A DNA stretch of 64,000 nt, from NCBI RefSeq assembly GCF_004337985.1, contig NW_021940924.1:186001-250000 (forward strand), read 5' to 3'. Below, piece by piece: positions 20,589 to 31,108 of the stretch. The stretch is from Pyricularia pennisetigena (taxonomy: Eukaryota; Ascomycota; Sordariomycetes; Magnaporthales; Pyriculariaceae). The translations under genes were made by a program, and so were the position numbers. Numbering within the stretch: position 1 is the first letter of the stretch; every line of letters starts with the position of its first letter. Under the pieces are notes generated by a model, which was not told the DNA's origin, did not search any database, and saw nothing but the letters and a program-made list of their open reading frames with translations.

Positions 20589-22446
20589 ACGTTGGGCTCC
20601 ACATCTCCGACCCCCCTAAAGTCCGGCCCCCTTAAAAAATGTAACGACGAAATACCCCTTTTATAAACCGATTTAAATGTAAAACTATCAACGCACAATA
20701 ATACAATCATTGTCAGGCTCTCCCGGTTCGCTAACCTCTTCTCCATCGTTCAAATCCTCTAAACAGTCCCTATTATTTTCCTGTGCTTCATAAACGTTTT
20801 TTTTGCTGACCAAAAGCTCGTTGGGATCCGGAATTACCCTTTTCCTTTTGACCGGCCATACCGCCTCCAATTTTGCTTTTAACAAACTGATTTTTTGCTG
20901 AGCTTCAGCCAATAAGATATCCTTGGTTTCGAAGCTTTTTTGGACTTTTGCAAACAAAAGCCGTGAAGTGGCGTTACTTTTTTCGGACCGGGAAATTTCC
21001 TGTAGTTGAAGTCGAATATCTCGGGTCGTTTTAGGGGTTTTCCAAATAAGTAAAGACTGGTCGTTAATTTTTTGGGTTGGATTTTCCGGTGTTTTATCCC
21101 TTTGGATGCCGTTATTTTGACCTTTTTCGACGTTGGCGTTGCTATTTTCTAATAAAAAAGGGTTTAAAAGTGGTTTTGCCAAGTTCACCGGCCATAACCC
21201 CGTCGTACGCCAACCAGATTGAATGGTTTTTGCTATAAATGCTTTTGATCTGGCTTTTCGATAGCAAAGTAGGAAATTTCGTTTTCCAATAACTGTTGAA
21301 CAGCAAAATTGGCTAACAAATCCAAGTTGACGTCGATAAGCTTCTTTTAACGGCCCAAAAACCGATAGATCCAATGGTTGAAGAACGTGTGACGAATGAG
21401 GGGGTAAATATAGGAGTTGAATATTGTTTTGCAAGCAAAGAAGCATAAATTCGTCCGTTATATGTAATCCATGGCCATCCAAAACTAATAACCGCTTTTC
21501 AGGAGTTAAAGGTTGGGTATACGGAATAAACACCTTTTTTAACCATTCGATACCTGTTTCATTATTTGTCCACCCGTTTTCGGTTGCATGAAATCGCCAG
21601 GTATCGAAAAGACTTAAATCAGCTGGAAACCATTGTTGCTGTACGTTTTTCCCCTTAAATATAACGAGGGGAGGTATAACAGCCCCCGTAGCTGATACAC
21701 ATTCGATTATGCTCGTCCAACCCCGCGTTCCAGGCTCTTTTCGCTGTAATGGCCGGATTTTATTACGCCCTAACACCAGGCCATTAGATCCTTTGCCTTC
21801 CATTATACCTGTTTCGTCCATATTCCAACGGTTGGCCGGTTTTATAGTATCGATAACGGGATTTTTCAAATAGGACCACCAAGATTTAACTACCTCGGTT
21901 GTAGCCCCATTAGCCCTGGCATTTTCTATTCGCCGGGGCCTTTGGGTTTTCAAAATTGGATATCGGGCTATAAAACGGCTAACCCAATGTTTCCCAAGGC
22001 TTTTTCTTTCTCCGGCGGCCTGAAGAATTCGTTCCGCAAAATCGCGTAGTTCTTGATGCGTTGGCGGAAGGCCTAACGCGGCCTGCGCAAGTACCCAATC
22101 TGCCAAATAGGTCTCCTGCTCCTGTGAAAGCCTTTGACAAAATCTTTTCGCTTGTTGAATTGACTGGGCCCCCTTTAAACGATCGTGAAGGGTACTCCGA
22201 GGAATACCCCATTTTTGCGAGGTTTTGTGAACTGATTTGCCATTTCTTATGTCAGAAATGGCAGCAAAAAGCTGATTTTCAGTGTACTGTTTCATTGGAA
22301 AGTTTGGAGCAAAAATCTTTAAAAATCAAGTTCTAAAGTGAAAAATTCGTCTAGATATTTATAAAATAAAATAAAGGGTTGACGTGGCTGAGTAGATATT
22401 TTTAGGGGCCGGACTTTAGGGGGGTCGGAGATGTGGAGCCCAACGT
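20589..22446 (-). mobile_element. Intact pogo/Fot1-type DNA transposon, Pot2/Pot3-like
   Basis: 1,858 bp bounded by TA at 20587-20588 and 22447-22448, the target duplication of Tc1/mariner/pogo elements. The terminal inverted repeats begin ACGTTGGGCTCCACATCTCC and match perfectly for 42 bp. One open frame of 535 codons fills the interior. These numbers agree with the Pyricularia Pot2/Pot3 elements as I remember them. It shows no RIP-type stops and may be active. Confidence 0.9.
20688..22295 (-). CDS. Pogo/Fot1-family transposase
   Basis: 535 residues. Order: N-terminal helix-turn-helix of psq type (KQYTENQLFAAISDIRNGKS, about 2-45), a CENP-B-like second helix-turn-helix (about 65-125), then the DDE superfamily catalytic core with WNMDETGIMEG (first Asp), LLVLDGHGLH (second Asp) and SHVLQPLDLSVFGPLK (third Asp), and a basic C-terminus. 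It would bind the inverted repeats and move the element by cut and paste into TA sites. All catalytic acids are present. Confidence 0.9.
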   Translation of the reverse strand: MKQYTENQLFAAISDIRNGKSVHKTSQKWGIPRSTLHDRLKGAQSIQQAKRFCQRLSQEQETYLADWVLAQAALGLPPTHQELRDFAERILQAAGERKSLGKHWVSRFIARYPILKTQRPRRIENARANGATTEVVKSWWSYLKNPVIDTIKPANRWNMDETGIMEGKGSNGLVLGRNKIRPLQRKEPGTRGWTSIIECVSATGAVIPPLVIFKGKNVQQQWFPADLSLFDTWRFHATENGWTNNETGIEWLKKVFIPYTQPLTPEKRLLVLDGHGLHITDEFMLLCLQNNIQLLYLPPHSSHVLQPLDLSVFGPLKEAYRRQLGFVSQFCCSTVIGKRNFLLCYRKARSKAFIAKTIQSGWRTTGLWPVNLAKPLLNPFLLENSNANVEKGQNNGIQRDKTPENPTQKINDQSLLIWKTPKTTRDIRLQLQEISRSEKSNATSRLLFAKVQKSFETKDILLAEAQQKISLLKAKLEAVWPVKRKRVIPDPNELLVSKKNVYEAQENNRDCLEDLNDGEEVSEPGEPDNDCIIVR

Positions 22447-22448
22447 TA

Positions 22449-22640
22449 ATAGTAAATTTGGGGAGGAAAACAATGCGCAACCTGCGACCAAACGGCGCTG
22501 TGCCAATTGCACTAATACGGGATCTAATTCGCGCACCTGTTAGGAGGATGCAAAATTATCCAATATATAGTTCAAATTATATTAAAATTAAACAAATAAT
22601 ATTGGCGTTGGAATTAAATCTGAAATTATATTTAGTGTAA
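22449..22640 (+). pseudogene. Decayed pogo zinc-knuckle remnant
   Basis: The plus strand encodes KRRCANCTNTGSNSRTC then a stop, the mutated equivalent of the knuckle at 1184-1399 with the same neighbouring bases. Changes are mostly transitions. The intact Pot-like element is inserted directly beside it. Confidence 0.5.
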
Positions 22641-22700
22641 CGATCAAGGTATCGGGTAACCTGTTCTTATGGTAAAGTACAGTGGGTTAAAGCAACTGAG

Positions 22701-22908
22701 TGTCACGGCCAGGCATACATTGGAGAACCTCAGTGTATTAGGCGCTATCGACGAAAATTCTAAACTGAAGAGAAAAGAGAAATTACAATCGACGACGCGC
22801 TCAAAAGACGCGCTTAAATCCGGAGGTAGTGGATCCTTGTCCGATCCCTGGCTCGGTGTGGAGCCGAGTCGTGATTCTGAGGGTAGGTCTAGGGGCCTAA
22901 TCCTCACA
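22701..22908 (-). mobile_element. Solo LTR, gypsy family A
   Basis: 208 bp, TGTCACGGCC...CCTCACA on the plus strand; flanks CTGAG and AAAGG do not match. Confidence 0.85.
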
Positions 22909-23600
22909 AAAGGTGGGCTCTGCATCGTCTTCAGCAATTAAAGTGCGTACAAGGCCCCTAAGAAACTGCACGACCTCCTTTTGTCAACCTCCAACGCATT
23001 CGCATAGCAGGGCGAAGTCCTCTAATTCTGGTCCGTTTGCCACATTCCCGATGTTGTCGTTAACATCGCCGTATTGTCACCTACCAAGCATGGCGACATG
23101 CTTATCTTGCAGCCGAAGCGAGAATGGTTTTCCGATATGAGGGGAAGGGCTTCAGCACTAAAATTACTATCGGCTTGTGCCGAGGGACAATCCGCGCCGA
23201 CGGTAACGTTTCGGCCCGTAATAAGGAAACGACCATGTCATGTGTGTTGGCCTTACCATCTTTTCTTCGGTTGGCAAGGGGTCGAAACGCTATCCTTGTT
23301 GCATTTAGCCAGGTTAGTTAAATGGGGCGGCGCCTTTTCCGAAGTATCTGGTGGAAGCTTTCTGGTGTGCATTTCATATTCAATCCACTAAAGACCTCCA
23401 CCAGCTACTTGACGAATTGGACAGCGGCGCAAAAATGTGAACCTGGACCAGCGATACAGCCGCATAGTTCATTTCTGACTTGCTGCAGGGAGATCTTTAG
23501 GCGTATTACGTACTCGCCAGTTCCTTGGAGCAGAAATTCGACGGACTTTCATATAAAGGCATCCAGTGGTGTTGCGGTGTAGCAAAGGCGCATATACCCC
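22909..23600 (-). pseudogene. Possible decayed cysteine-containing gene
   Basis: Minus-strand frames give protein-like pieces with regular cysteines (CGCIAGPGSHFC, CNKDSVSTPCQPKKRW, FGCKISMSPC) broken by stops and a possible GTAAGG intron donor. The downstream end is replaced by the LTR at 22701. No family recognised; this is a weak call. Confidence 0.25.
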
Positions 23601-24440
23601 TTGTTCGGTACCAATAGGAATCGATTCCTGTGTGATGCTCGGAATATCTGTGCCTTATCCAAGCGGACCATGCATCGACCTAAAGCCTGGCCGCACCTGC
23701 AATGTGTTGGTGCTATTATTAAGCGTTCATTGGTGCTTGTGAAAAATAAGATTTTCTATTTGTGAAAGTAGGTTTAAATTTTAATCCCTGTATGCAACGA
23801 GCAAAATATTGTGTGGTTACATGTACAAAACCAGACCCCAAGGAAGAGCATATCGAGACAAAGTCACCCTCTACCAGTAGTATTTGTATCCTCTTTCGTT
23901 TTTCCCTGCTGGTGCTGAGTCGCTGTTTTTTTTCAAAAGTATGATATTACTGGAAACGATCGGTTTAGGTGATCGGTGGGCGAAAAAACCACTTGCCCCC
24001 AGCACAAATAACACAGTTGCTCTTTGCGGCCTGTCACGCAGTAACCTTGTAATTATGCCTCGTAATTGGCAAATTCGCGAATCGGTGTGCCTGCTTCCTG
24101 CCAATACTACCTAACCTTTTTTACCATCCGTTTGCCTCGTTCGCCTTCTGGTACTGGCGAGGTGCCTGTTCAGGGTGGTTCGCAAGGCAAAAATGCGATA
24201 TGGAAGGCGCAAGGTCCCCAAAAAGTGTCTCGATAGTGTCAAGACGGGAGACATATTGAAGACGCTGTCGAAGCAGATCCGGTAATTAATCGTCGTTTCA
24301 CAGACCGCAATGGCATGGCTCCCAACAGTTAGGAGTTTTGTTACCATTTGGTACTGCTCGCTAGTGTTTGCTCAATTTTATTTAATTATCATCCAAACAA
24401 ATAAAAAGATATGTAGTTTACTAGACGTAACTTGGGTGTT
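23601..24440. other. Intergenic, no gene seen
   Basis: Short frames only, on both strands; nothing recognised. Confidence 0.5.
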
Positions 24441-26096
24441 TTAATAATTATCAGATATTTCGTCCTCCGATGGGCTCTCGGGCTGTTGCTGCTCAACCTT
24501 CCGTCGCTTTCGACTCGCCCTGCTGGCCACGTCCATTCCCTGTTGAGTTCTGCTGCAAGTTCTTGTTTTTATTCCTAGCTTCGTCTCAAGATGGACAATT
24601 CGCGATTTTAAAACAGCCCATTCGACCTGTGAGGGACAGCCACAATCCTGTCGACAGTTCGGCTTGTGTCGGGTATATGAAGTTGATGCTTCGAGGTTGG
24701 CAAGGCGCCGTTCCATGTCTTGAACTTTCTTAAAGAGCTTGGATAGCCTATGTAGATGGAGTCAGATAAGTGTTATGTGGGAGAGGAATAAAATAAAAGA
24801 TAAAACTTGCTCGCTCATTTGAGATTTTCGCTCAAAATACCCAGGCGACGTCCGCTGCATGTACACCGAGGTCCTTTAATTCCCAATGGTTCTAGGAATC
24901 CCTCTACTGGAAAAGCCGTCAATGCCGCTGCTAGTATGGCTGTTGTTAAAGCTCTCGCTATAATTGTGAACGGAAATGCCCGATTGGCGACCGGATATGT
25001 AATGCTCTCCAGCAAATATGTCTTTGACAAAACCATTATGGCGAGTAGACTCAGCAAACCGATCCGCTAACCAAGGTTGGCCTCCCGGATTGCATATCGG
25101 AGCCGCAAACAGACGAGAATAATGAGGAGATTCGCTTACTCCTCTTGGCGTCGGATCCAAATGCGTTGAATTTGGAGCTGATTCGTATTTCGGAGCAGCA
25201 GAAATATAACCGAAGCTAGAAGCAGTAGAAGCCAGCTGATTTGGTATTGGTGGGAAGGCAGAGATTGGTGGAACTCCGTAAAATAATATCGAAAAAGGGT
25301 CGCAATTGACTTGGGATGGGGAAAGGGCTTGAATTGGATCCAAATCAGGTTGCCACCCGACCACCTTGTTAATGGGAAGCTTGGGATATAAATTAGCAGA
25401 AAATGCGGCTGTGGACAGTGAGGGCGATTCCGAAATGGGCTCGACCTTTTTAAAGGGCGAGGGTGACAGGCGTTCCATAAGATTCCAAATCCTGGTTTTG
25501 ACATTACGGCTTTGCCCACAAAGTGGCTCGCCAGCACCATCCTTTTCCAACCCATTAAGCATAACAGCAGGCATGCGGAAAGTGTAACGGTTGATAGCTT
25601 CGATAAAATCCTCAAGCAGCCTTTTGTGCTGTTTTTTCTCCTCGGCGTCAACACAATAGACGTCCTGATAATACTTGATTAGGGTGTCTGTTGTGTTCGA
25701 AGTCAGTTTGAACACAACTTCATCGCATGGGATATCGACAAGAACAACATTTGCCTCGATATTAACAAGATAAAATTCGGGATCCGATTCGGATTTTGAG
25801 CCTTTTCGCATCAGGGATGCCAAGATCCAAATGGTGTTCGGCGATGACAAAACTTTGTTAAGGCATGTTTGATGTTCAGCAACGCTATTGAGCGGTTTAT
25901 TGGGTTTGATGCGTCTCAATGATTCTGTGAGCCACGGTTCGATCCTGGACCCGAGAACGACAGTTATGGAGGAAGGTTGCGGCGTAAAAGCCGCCACAGA
26001 TTGAAGCTGTGTATTTGGTGGCATGCTGGGCGAATTGCGAGAAAAAACAGCAAAGAAAGACGGGAATAAGTCAGGTGCAATTTCGATGTTGAGCAT
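24441..26096 (-). CDS. Unrecognised protein, possibly two exons
   Basis: The main open frame 26096-24876 encodes 406 residues: about 220 residues of mixed composition resembling a folded domain (for example TDTLIKYYQDVYCVDAEEKK), then a Pro/Ser-rich tail. A second frame, 24716-24441, encodes a heptad-like, basic segment ending in an acidic tail; it can be extended upstream to a CATAG acceptor at about 24750 (LSKLFKKVQDMERRLANLE), suggesting a downstream exon with a coiled coil. A matching donor before the stop at 24876 is uncertain. The combination recalls a DNA-binding or scaffold protein, but I recognise no family. Confidence 0.45.
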
Positions 26097-27242
26097 TTTA
26101 TAGTTTAACTAAATTTGGCTTTGTTAGCCTTTCTGAAAATTATACTGAATGTCCCGCCAAAATGAGCCCCTGAGAACCTGTACAACGGCGACATACATTG
26201 GCTCTTTCCGACCCCCATACCTCGAATTCCTGCGCGTAAATTCAGCCAGTGCACGCGAGATTTTCCCTGCTATGGCAAAGTGTGTTGCACTCCATTTGAC
26301 GCTGAAGTGGAATGAATCAAAATAATTTAGCAGCTATGTAACTTGGTTCAATTTGATTCCCGCAGCTTGTTTTAGTCGAGAAGGGTAAAAAAAAGTCTAA
26401 ATTGAAGTTACAACGGTGATGCCCCATGCAACCACACCACCTGTACGGCGTCCTCGCCTGCAGTTTATTAATAGCTTTTGCGTTTGATTGGGCTCAAGCA
26501 ATTCCAGAGAGAGGCCGGATGTGTTCCCATGTGTCAATTGCCGGCCTCCCCGAAATTACGTTGCCGTGTCTGGTCCCTGTATATGGCATCCGGTGGCGCC
26601 GCCCTGATTGACTCCATTACGATCCCTCCAACAGCCTTGTCGATCACATTCATTCTGATTTGCGGTCTGCGTAACTTTGGTGAATGTGACAAATTTTTGA
26701 CTAATATTATTAATAATTGAAAAAAAAGCGTGAGCGACAATAACGAAATACTTAAAAAGGTAAAGAGGAAAAGGTAGGTAGTACTTAAGTGTTTTTGTTC
26801 GCGCAAAAATATGAAGAAAAGGAAAAAGGGGCAAGGGAAGCGGGCATGACCGAAATTTTGGAAATGAATGCCCTAGCATAAAGGTTGTTTCCACTAAATC
26901 CTGTCCATTGTTCGGCCCCCAAGCGGTATAAAGTCTCGGGAGTCCAGGGTGCTTTCGAAATTGGTCCAGGCACTTTTCATACAATAACAACCCCCCCCCC
27001 CCCCCAAAAGCAACCCGCCAGAAGCCGACACCATGAGCAGCCCTACCGAAGCGACGGCGGTAGCTCGATAGGTATGAACAGATGTCGGCACGAAAAATCT
27101 AGGATTTGGAGTCTAGGACAGCCAAAATGCAGGCCAAAGACTTTTTACGGCGTGATTGATGCCTTTTTTACTTTTTGATCGTTGCATCGAAAGCTAATAT
27201 TCCTTTTTCTGCTGCAGGCAAAATATAAAAGTAGAAGTCCGG
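26097..27242. other. Intergenic with ambiguous short frames and a C17 tract
   Basis: A 61-codon plus frame at 26426-26611 begins with a signal-like hydrophobic segment (YGVLACSLLIAFAFDWAQA), while the opposite strand (26990-26556) ends in a Cys-containing text; neither is convincing. A run of 16-17 C lies near 26990-27006. Confidence 0.35.
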
Positions 27243-28131
27243 ATGGCCAAATTTGGGCTGCGCGGAGTCAGTTTCAGTTGCAGCTTGATCGTCGTAGCCG
27301 TGATGTCTACCGTCTTGATTATGTTCGATGCCGCCAAGGTGCACCAAGGTGTTTCCCATGCGCAACGGCATGCGCGCCTGGTCCGAAACGAGACGACGAA
27401 ACCGTGACCGCAGATCTTAATCCTCACGGTTTCGTGCCTGTCGGTCGTCATTTGCATGTTTATCTTCTGGCCCTACTGCCGGGGCGGGTACCGAAAGGTA
27501 GAAAAGGTGGCGGTTTATTACACGCTGTTGACCATAGGAGGTTTTATCGTCAGGATAGGGCTGGATAGCGATTGCTGCTTTTTTCCAACATCAGCGCAAC
27601 AGCAACGATAATAAGGACATGTGGGGATGGTTTTGTGCCTAGACGCCGCGCGCAGAGACGTTCGAAGACGACGTCGACTATTCGCTGCTTTGCAGGCTGC
27701 AGGTAGGTATCGGCATCATTTCTAGCAAATAAATGGTATGTTTGTTCATATTTGTCTGTTCTGACGGCTGCTAATCCTTTGACTAGGACTGGACTTTGGC
27801 ATGCATCATCATTTGTAAATGTCGCAGATGTCGTAACTGTCGGCTTGTATTTGTTCTCTATCGTCTTTTCTCGAAAAAAAAGCCCCAAAAGTCCATGGGT
27901 GCGCACAACGATGCCAGAAAGAGGTTTTATTCAGCCCAAGGCCCTTCGATTTACAAAAGCCCGTACCACCGCCTAAAACTAACGTTACGCTATAGCGCAG
28001 TGATAAGGATTGTAGATGCAATCGTCCTCCGAACGGTCCAGAACTCGGCTGCGACGCCGACAGTTGCAGTCCCCATCCCGGCGCGTACAGACCGGCGGCT
28101 GTTTAAAACATTTGCATGCGATCGTGGTTAA
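27243..28131 (+). pseudogene. Decayed four-helix (MARVEL-like) membrane protein
   Basis: Frame from ATG 27243 encodes a first membrane helix (SLIVVAVMSTVLIMF), then an in-frame TGA at 27405-27407 where Trp is expected, a second helix (LILTVSCLSVVICMFIFW) and a third (VAVYYTLLTIGGFIV). A frameshift near 27560 moves the reading to WIAIAAFFQHQRN...; another stop follows in FCA*. An intron (GTAGGT at 27703 to CTAG at 27786) separates this from DWTLACIII..., the fourth helix and a basic tail. The layout matches small tetraspan membrane proteins common in ascomycetes. Stops and shift make it non-functional. Confidence 0.55.
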
Positions 28132-28403
28132 CAAGCCAGCTATTATTTGTCTGTTTACAAAATGGCATAAATTAGGCCCGGTTGTTTGCAAGGCTGGTTT
28201 AGAAAAAAACGAACGGGAAGGTAAAGAGAAAGGAGAAGAAATTAAGTACAAAACAGACAAACATAGATTTAGGATCATTTTCGCATTCGGATTAGAATTT
28301 TACACAGCCACACTCTTCTTGTTCGTTAGCGCTGCCCCGGCGTATATACCCGCTACGGCTTAAATTAGCTGGTAGCAATCTTCTCCAGGTCAAATTATTC
28401 GTG

Positions 28404-30700
28404 TTAAGACGGTTGCGGCCTGTCAAAGGCCATCTTTATCAGCCCGATGTCCTCGGAAAATACCCTGCTAACTTGACTTCGACCAACCGGTTTCCCCGAC
28501 TTGCTGGGATATACCACATCTGGCTTCCGTTTTCGTTTGTTCGACACTAGTTGAACCAACGGAGGTCGAGGTGGCTCAAACAGCAGTGCCCTTTCGAAGT
28601 CGATTATCATAACACCGCTAATCTCCGCGTTGAAAAGCATGTTTGCCCCTCGCACATCCTTGTGGGCCACTCCCAATTTATATATTACCTGCATCGACTG
28701 CATCGCCCTGTTTTCGAGCTTTCTCTCCCGACTACCCACAATTTCTGTCACGTCAAAATCACATCCGCCCCAGGACAAAAGCGTTATATGTACTACGTAA
28801 ACCCGGTGGTTATAGTAATATATCCTGTTTATCGACCGAAGGTCGACGACCCCGAGGAAGACGGGCACATATATACCTTGGATGGGATGCAGCCGTTTGT
28901 AAACCGCCGCCTCGTGCTCCAGGTCTTTGACAAATGCCTGAATCGTGCCTTTGTCGACAAAGGTATAACCATATTCAATTAGCCAAATCTTAAATAATAC
29001 GCCGCGTGCACCTCCCTGCCCCAAAGGCGTGATCCCATCGTCTAGTGTCCATTTCAGCTGCTTGAGGAGAAGAGAGAGGAAATGGGCGTGATTTATTGGG
29101 TGACGAACACAGGCGCGGCTCAAGCCATAATGGCGGTTGCTGTCCGATTTGGGCTGTTTGTATAGCGCCACGTTGGGGCATTTCGCGTCGAGGAACCCGC
29201 CCTGGACGAGCTCTAACAGGCACCTTTGTGTGCAATAGGGCCTGTCTTGCTCGCTGCTTCCTCCTCCGCCCCCGCCCCGCGGCCGTTGGGCTAAAATCCG
29301 CTCGCTGCGTCGAGTTCCCCGACCCCCCCGAACTTCTTGACGCATGCGCCGTTCTGCCGGACTCGGCGTATTTGGCAAACCCCGTGCTGATTCGTCGTCT
29401 GATGATTCTCCTGGCTCTCTATGTGCCTTTTCCTTGTTGGGTTCATTTCCCACTTGCCGAGGTTTTCTTTTCCGGAGTAAATACGGAAATCGATCGACAC
29501 TTTTATATATTTTAGGTTGGTAGCCGGGTGAGCTGTTCGGCGCGTATCGCTCGTTTTCCGGAATCGATCGTAGCGTCGTTTCGAAATTTTCCGCCCACGT
29601 TTTGAGTTTTTCAGTCGCTTGGTGCCGCTCGTCTTGTCCGCGCAATCGCTGTTCACCTGGCAAACCCAGCGCCATGAAACTAAAGGCCAAATATTGACCG
29701 ACTGCCGTGCACAAGTGAAAATAATTCGGATGGGCCAACATTTCAGCATTGGGCTCTGCAAGGTGATAAAAAAGCGTTTCAGGCTCGGACCAGTCGATTT
29801 TAAAAAACACAATCGCCTCACCCGTCGTCAAAAACCCATATTCAAATCCCCCTTCGATTATGTAATGGTACGTTTGCGTAATGGCGGCTGCATTTCCGTG
29901 TAAATATTCATCGGGCGTATACCAAGGCGAAGGTGCGGCGCGGTTAGCTTGTGGGGCGGTTTGTACTCGGAAATGTAAATTATTGTGCGTCTTTCCGAGC
30001 CCGCGTTGTCGGATCGGTAAACACAGATCTGATCGGGTCGTAGCCGATTGAGGTCGAGATTGTGGTTTGGAGTAGCCGGTGGTGTCGATGGGGTATCGCG
30101 GTAGACGACCTTATTTGCAATATCGCTGATGGTATATGCATGGTTTTCAAAAGTTATCCCATTTCCCAGGTCGAACGTGCTTCTAACTTTTTCCACCTCC
30201 CTGAACTGGTCTATAATCGCTTTGATTGGATCCTCGACACTGATGTGGAGGAAGGATTCGAGCGTCTTTTCGTCTGATATCCTGCGCCCCGAAATTCTTT
30301 TTCCTAAGCCGGTGAGGAAGGCTCGATTCTCAAAAATACGGCTATCGGCAGGGAAGGTGTCGTAAATTGTACCGAATGTTATTCTCTGCTGCTAAATAAA
30401 GTCGGACCATGGCTGGATACGCGTGGGACACCATTTGTTTCGCGGGTTGGTGATGGATCCCTTCGAGGTCAGTTTCCGGTCCTGTTTAATTTCGAAACGG
30501 GAGAAAACCAAACTATGCAAGGCAAAGATGTATTCGTTAATTGTAGTCGGTTGAATTTGTTATTCTGCCGCATCAGCGCGTTGTCGCTCCCGCTGTCGTT
30601 CTTTATCCGCTTTTTCCGCACGTTGTTGCTCTCTTTCTGCGCGTTACTCTGCCTTTCGCAGCTGCCTTCTCAGCTTTTCCACATTCGTCGATCCATCCAT
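28404..30700 (-). pseudogene. FunK1-type fungal protein kinase, broken
   Basis: Starting at ATG 30700 the minus strand encodes a family-typical text: a Glu/Arg/Gln-rich coiled N-terminus, TSKGSITNPRNKWCPTRIQP, ITFGTIYDTFPADSR, LNRLRPDQICVY. It is broken by three in-frame TAA codons (after RKAE, DAAE and WSDFI), each fitting a CAA-to-TAA change, and by a deletion plus frameshift near 29890-29896. The 475-codon frame 29831-28404 then carries the kinase part, with GVAHKDVRGANMLF (catalytic loop) and GVMIIDFERA (DFG equivalent), through a natural stop. The deletion removes roughly 25 residues by comparison with the family as I remember it. Such kinases are often multicopy in repeat-rich regions. 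Confidence 0.7.
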
Positions 30701-30749
30701 AACGCGTAGGGGCATAGGTCATATTGCGGGTTAATTAGGACATAATTGT

Positions 30750-30942
30750 TGTGACATTTGGACCATGAGATCACCAGACCCTAACCCTGACCCTGGACCA
30801 ACGACCCACCAGGGTGATACCTTTATCGACGTCGCGTCAAGCTCAGAACTTTGTTTGTTTCCTTTCCTCTCCTCAGAGTAGAATCTTCGTCGATAGGCGC
30901 CAATAGACTAGCTTCCGTGCTATGCTTACCCTGGCCGTGACA
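30750..30942 (+). mobile_element. 5' LTR of family D element
   Basis: 193 bp. Contains AGAGTAGAAT at 30875-30884, inferred start of the transcript, and a telomere-like CCCTAACCCTGACCC stretch. Confidence 0.9.
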
Positions 30943-30944
30943 CA

Positions 30945-30954
30945 ATTCTACTCT
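30945..30954 (+). promoter_or_regulatory. Self-priming site of family D
   Basis: ATTCTACTCT, two bases after the LTR, is the exact complement of AGAGTAGAAT inside the LTR (30875 and 36578). This is the arrangement of Tf1/sushi-type elements, whose mRNA 5' end folds back to prime reverse transcription. No tRNA-complementary site is seen. Confidence 0.65.
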
Positions 30955-31108
30955 CAAAAGAATCGCTGGCCTAGCGATTAACAAATAAGGCACAACAACC
31001 TATCTTCACGCCGCTGGCGAGCGACGAAAATAAATCCGCACTCGACAGACCAGACCCGACCGGAGATTGACAAAGACGTCAACTTCAAACCCAGACCGAC
31101 CCCAACCT

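Noticed and set aside
26426..26611. 61-residue secreted protein
   Set aside because: The hydrophobic start is suggestive, but there is no cysteine pattern, and the opposite strand is equally plausible; not enough to call a gene.
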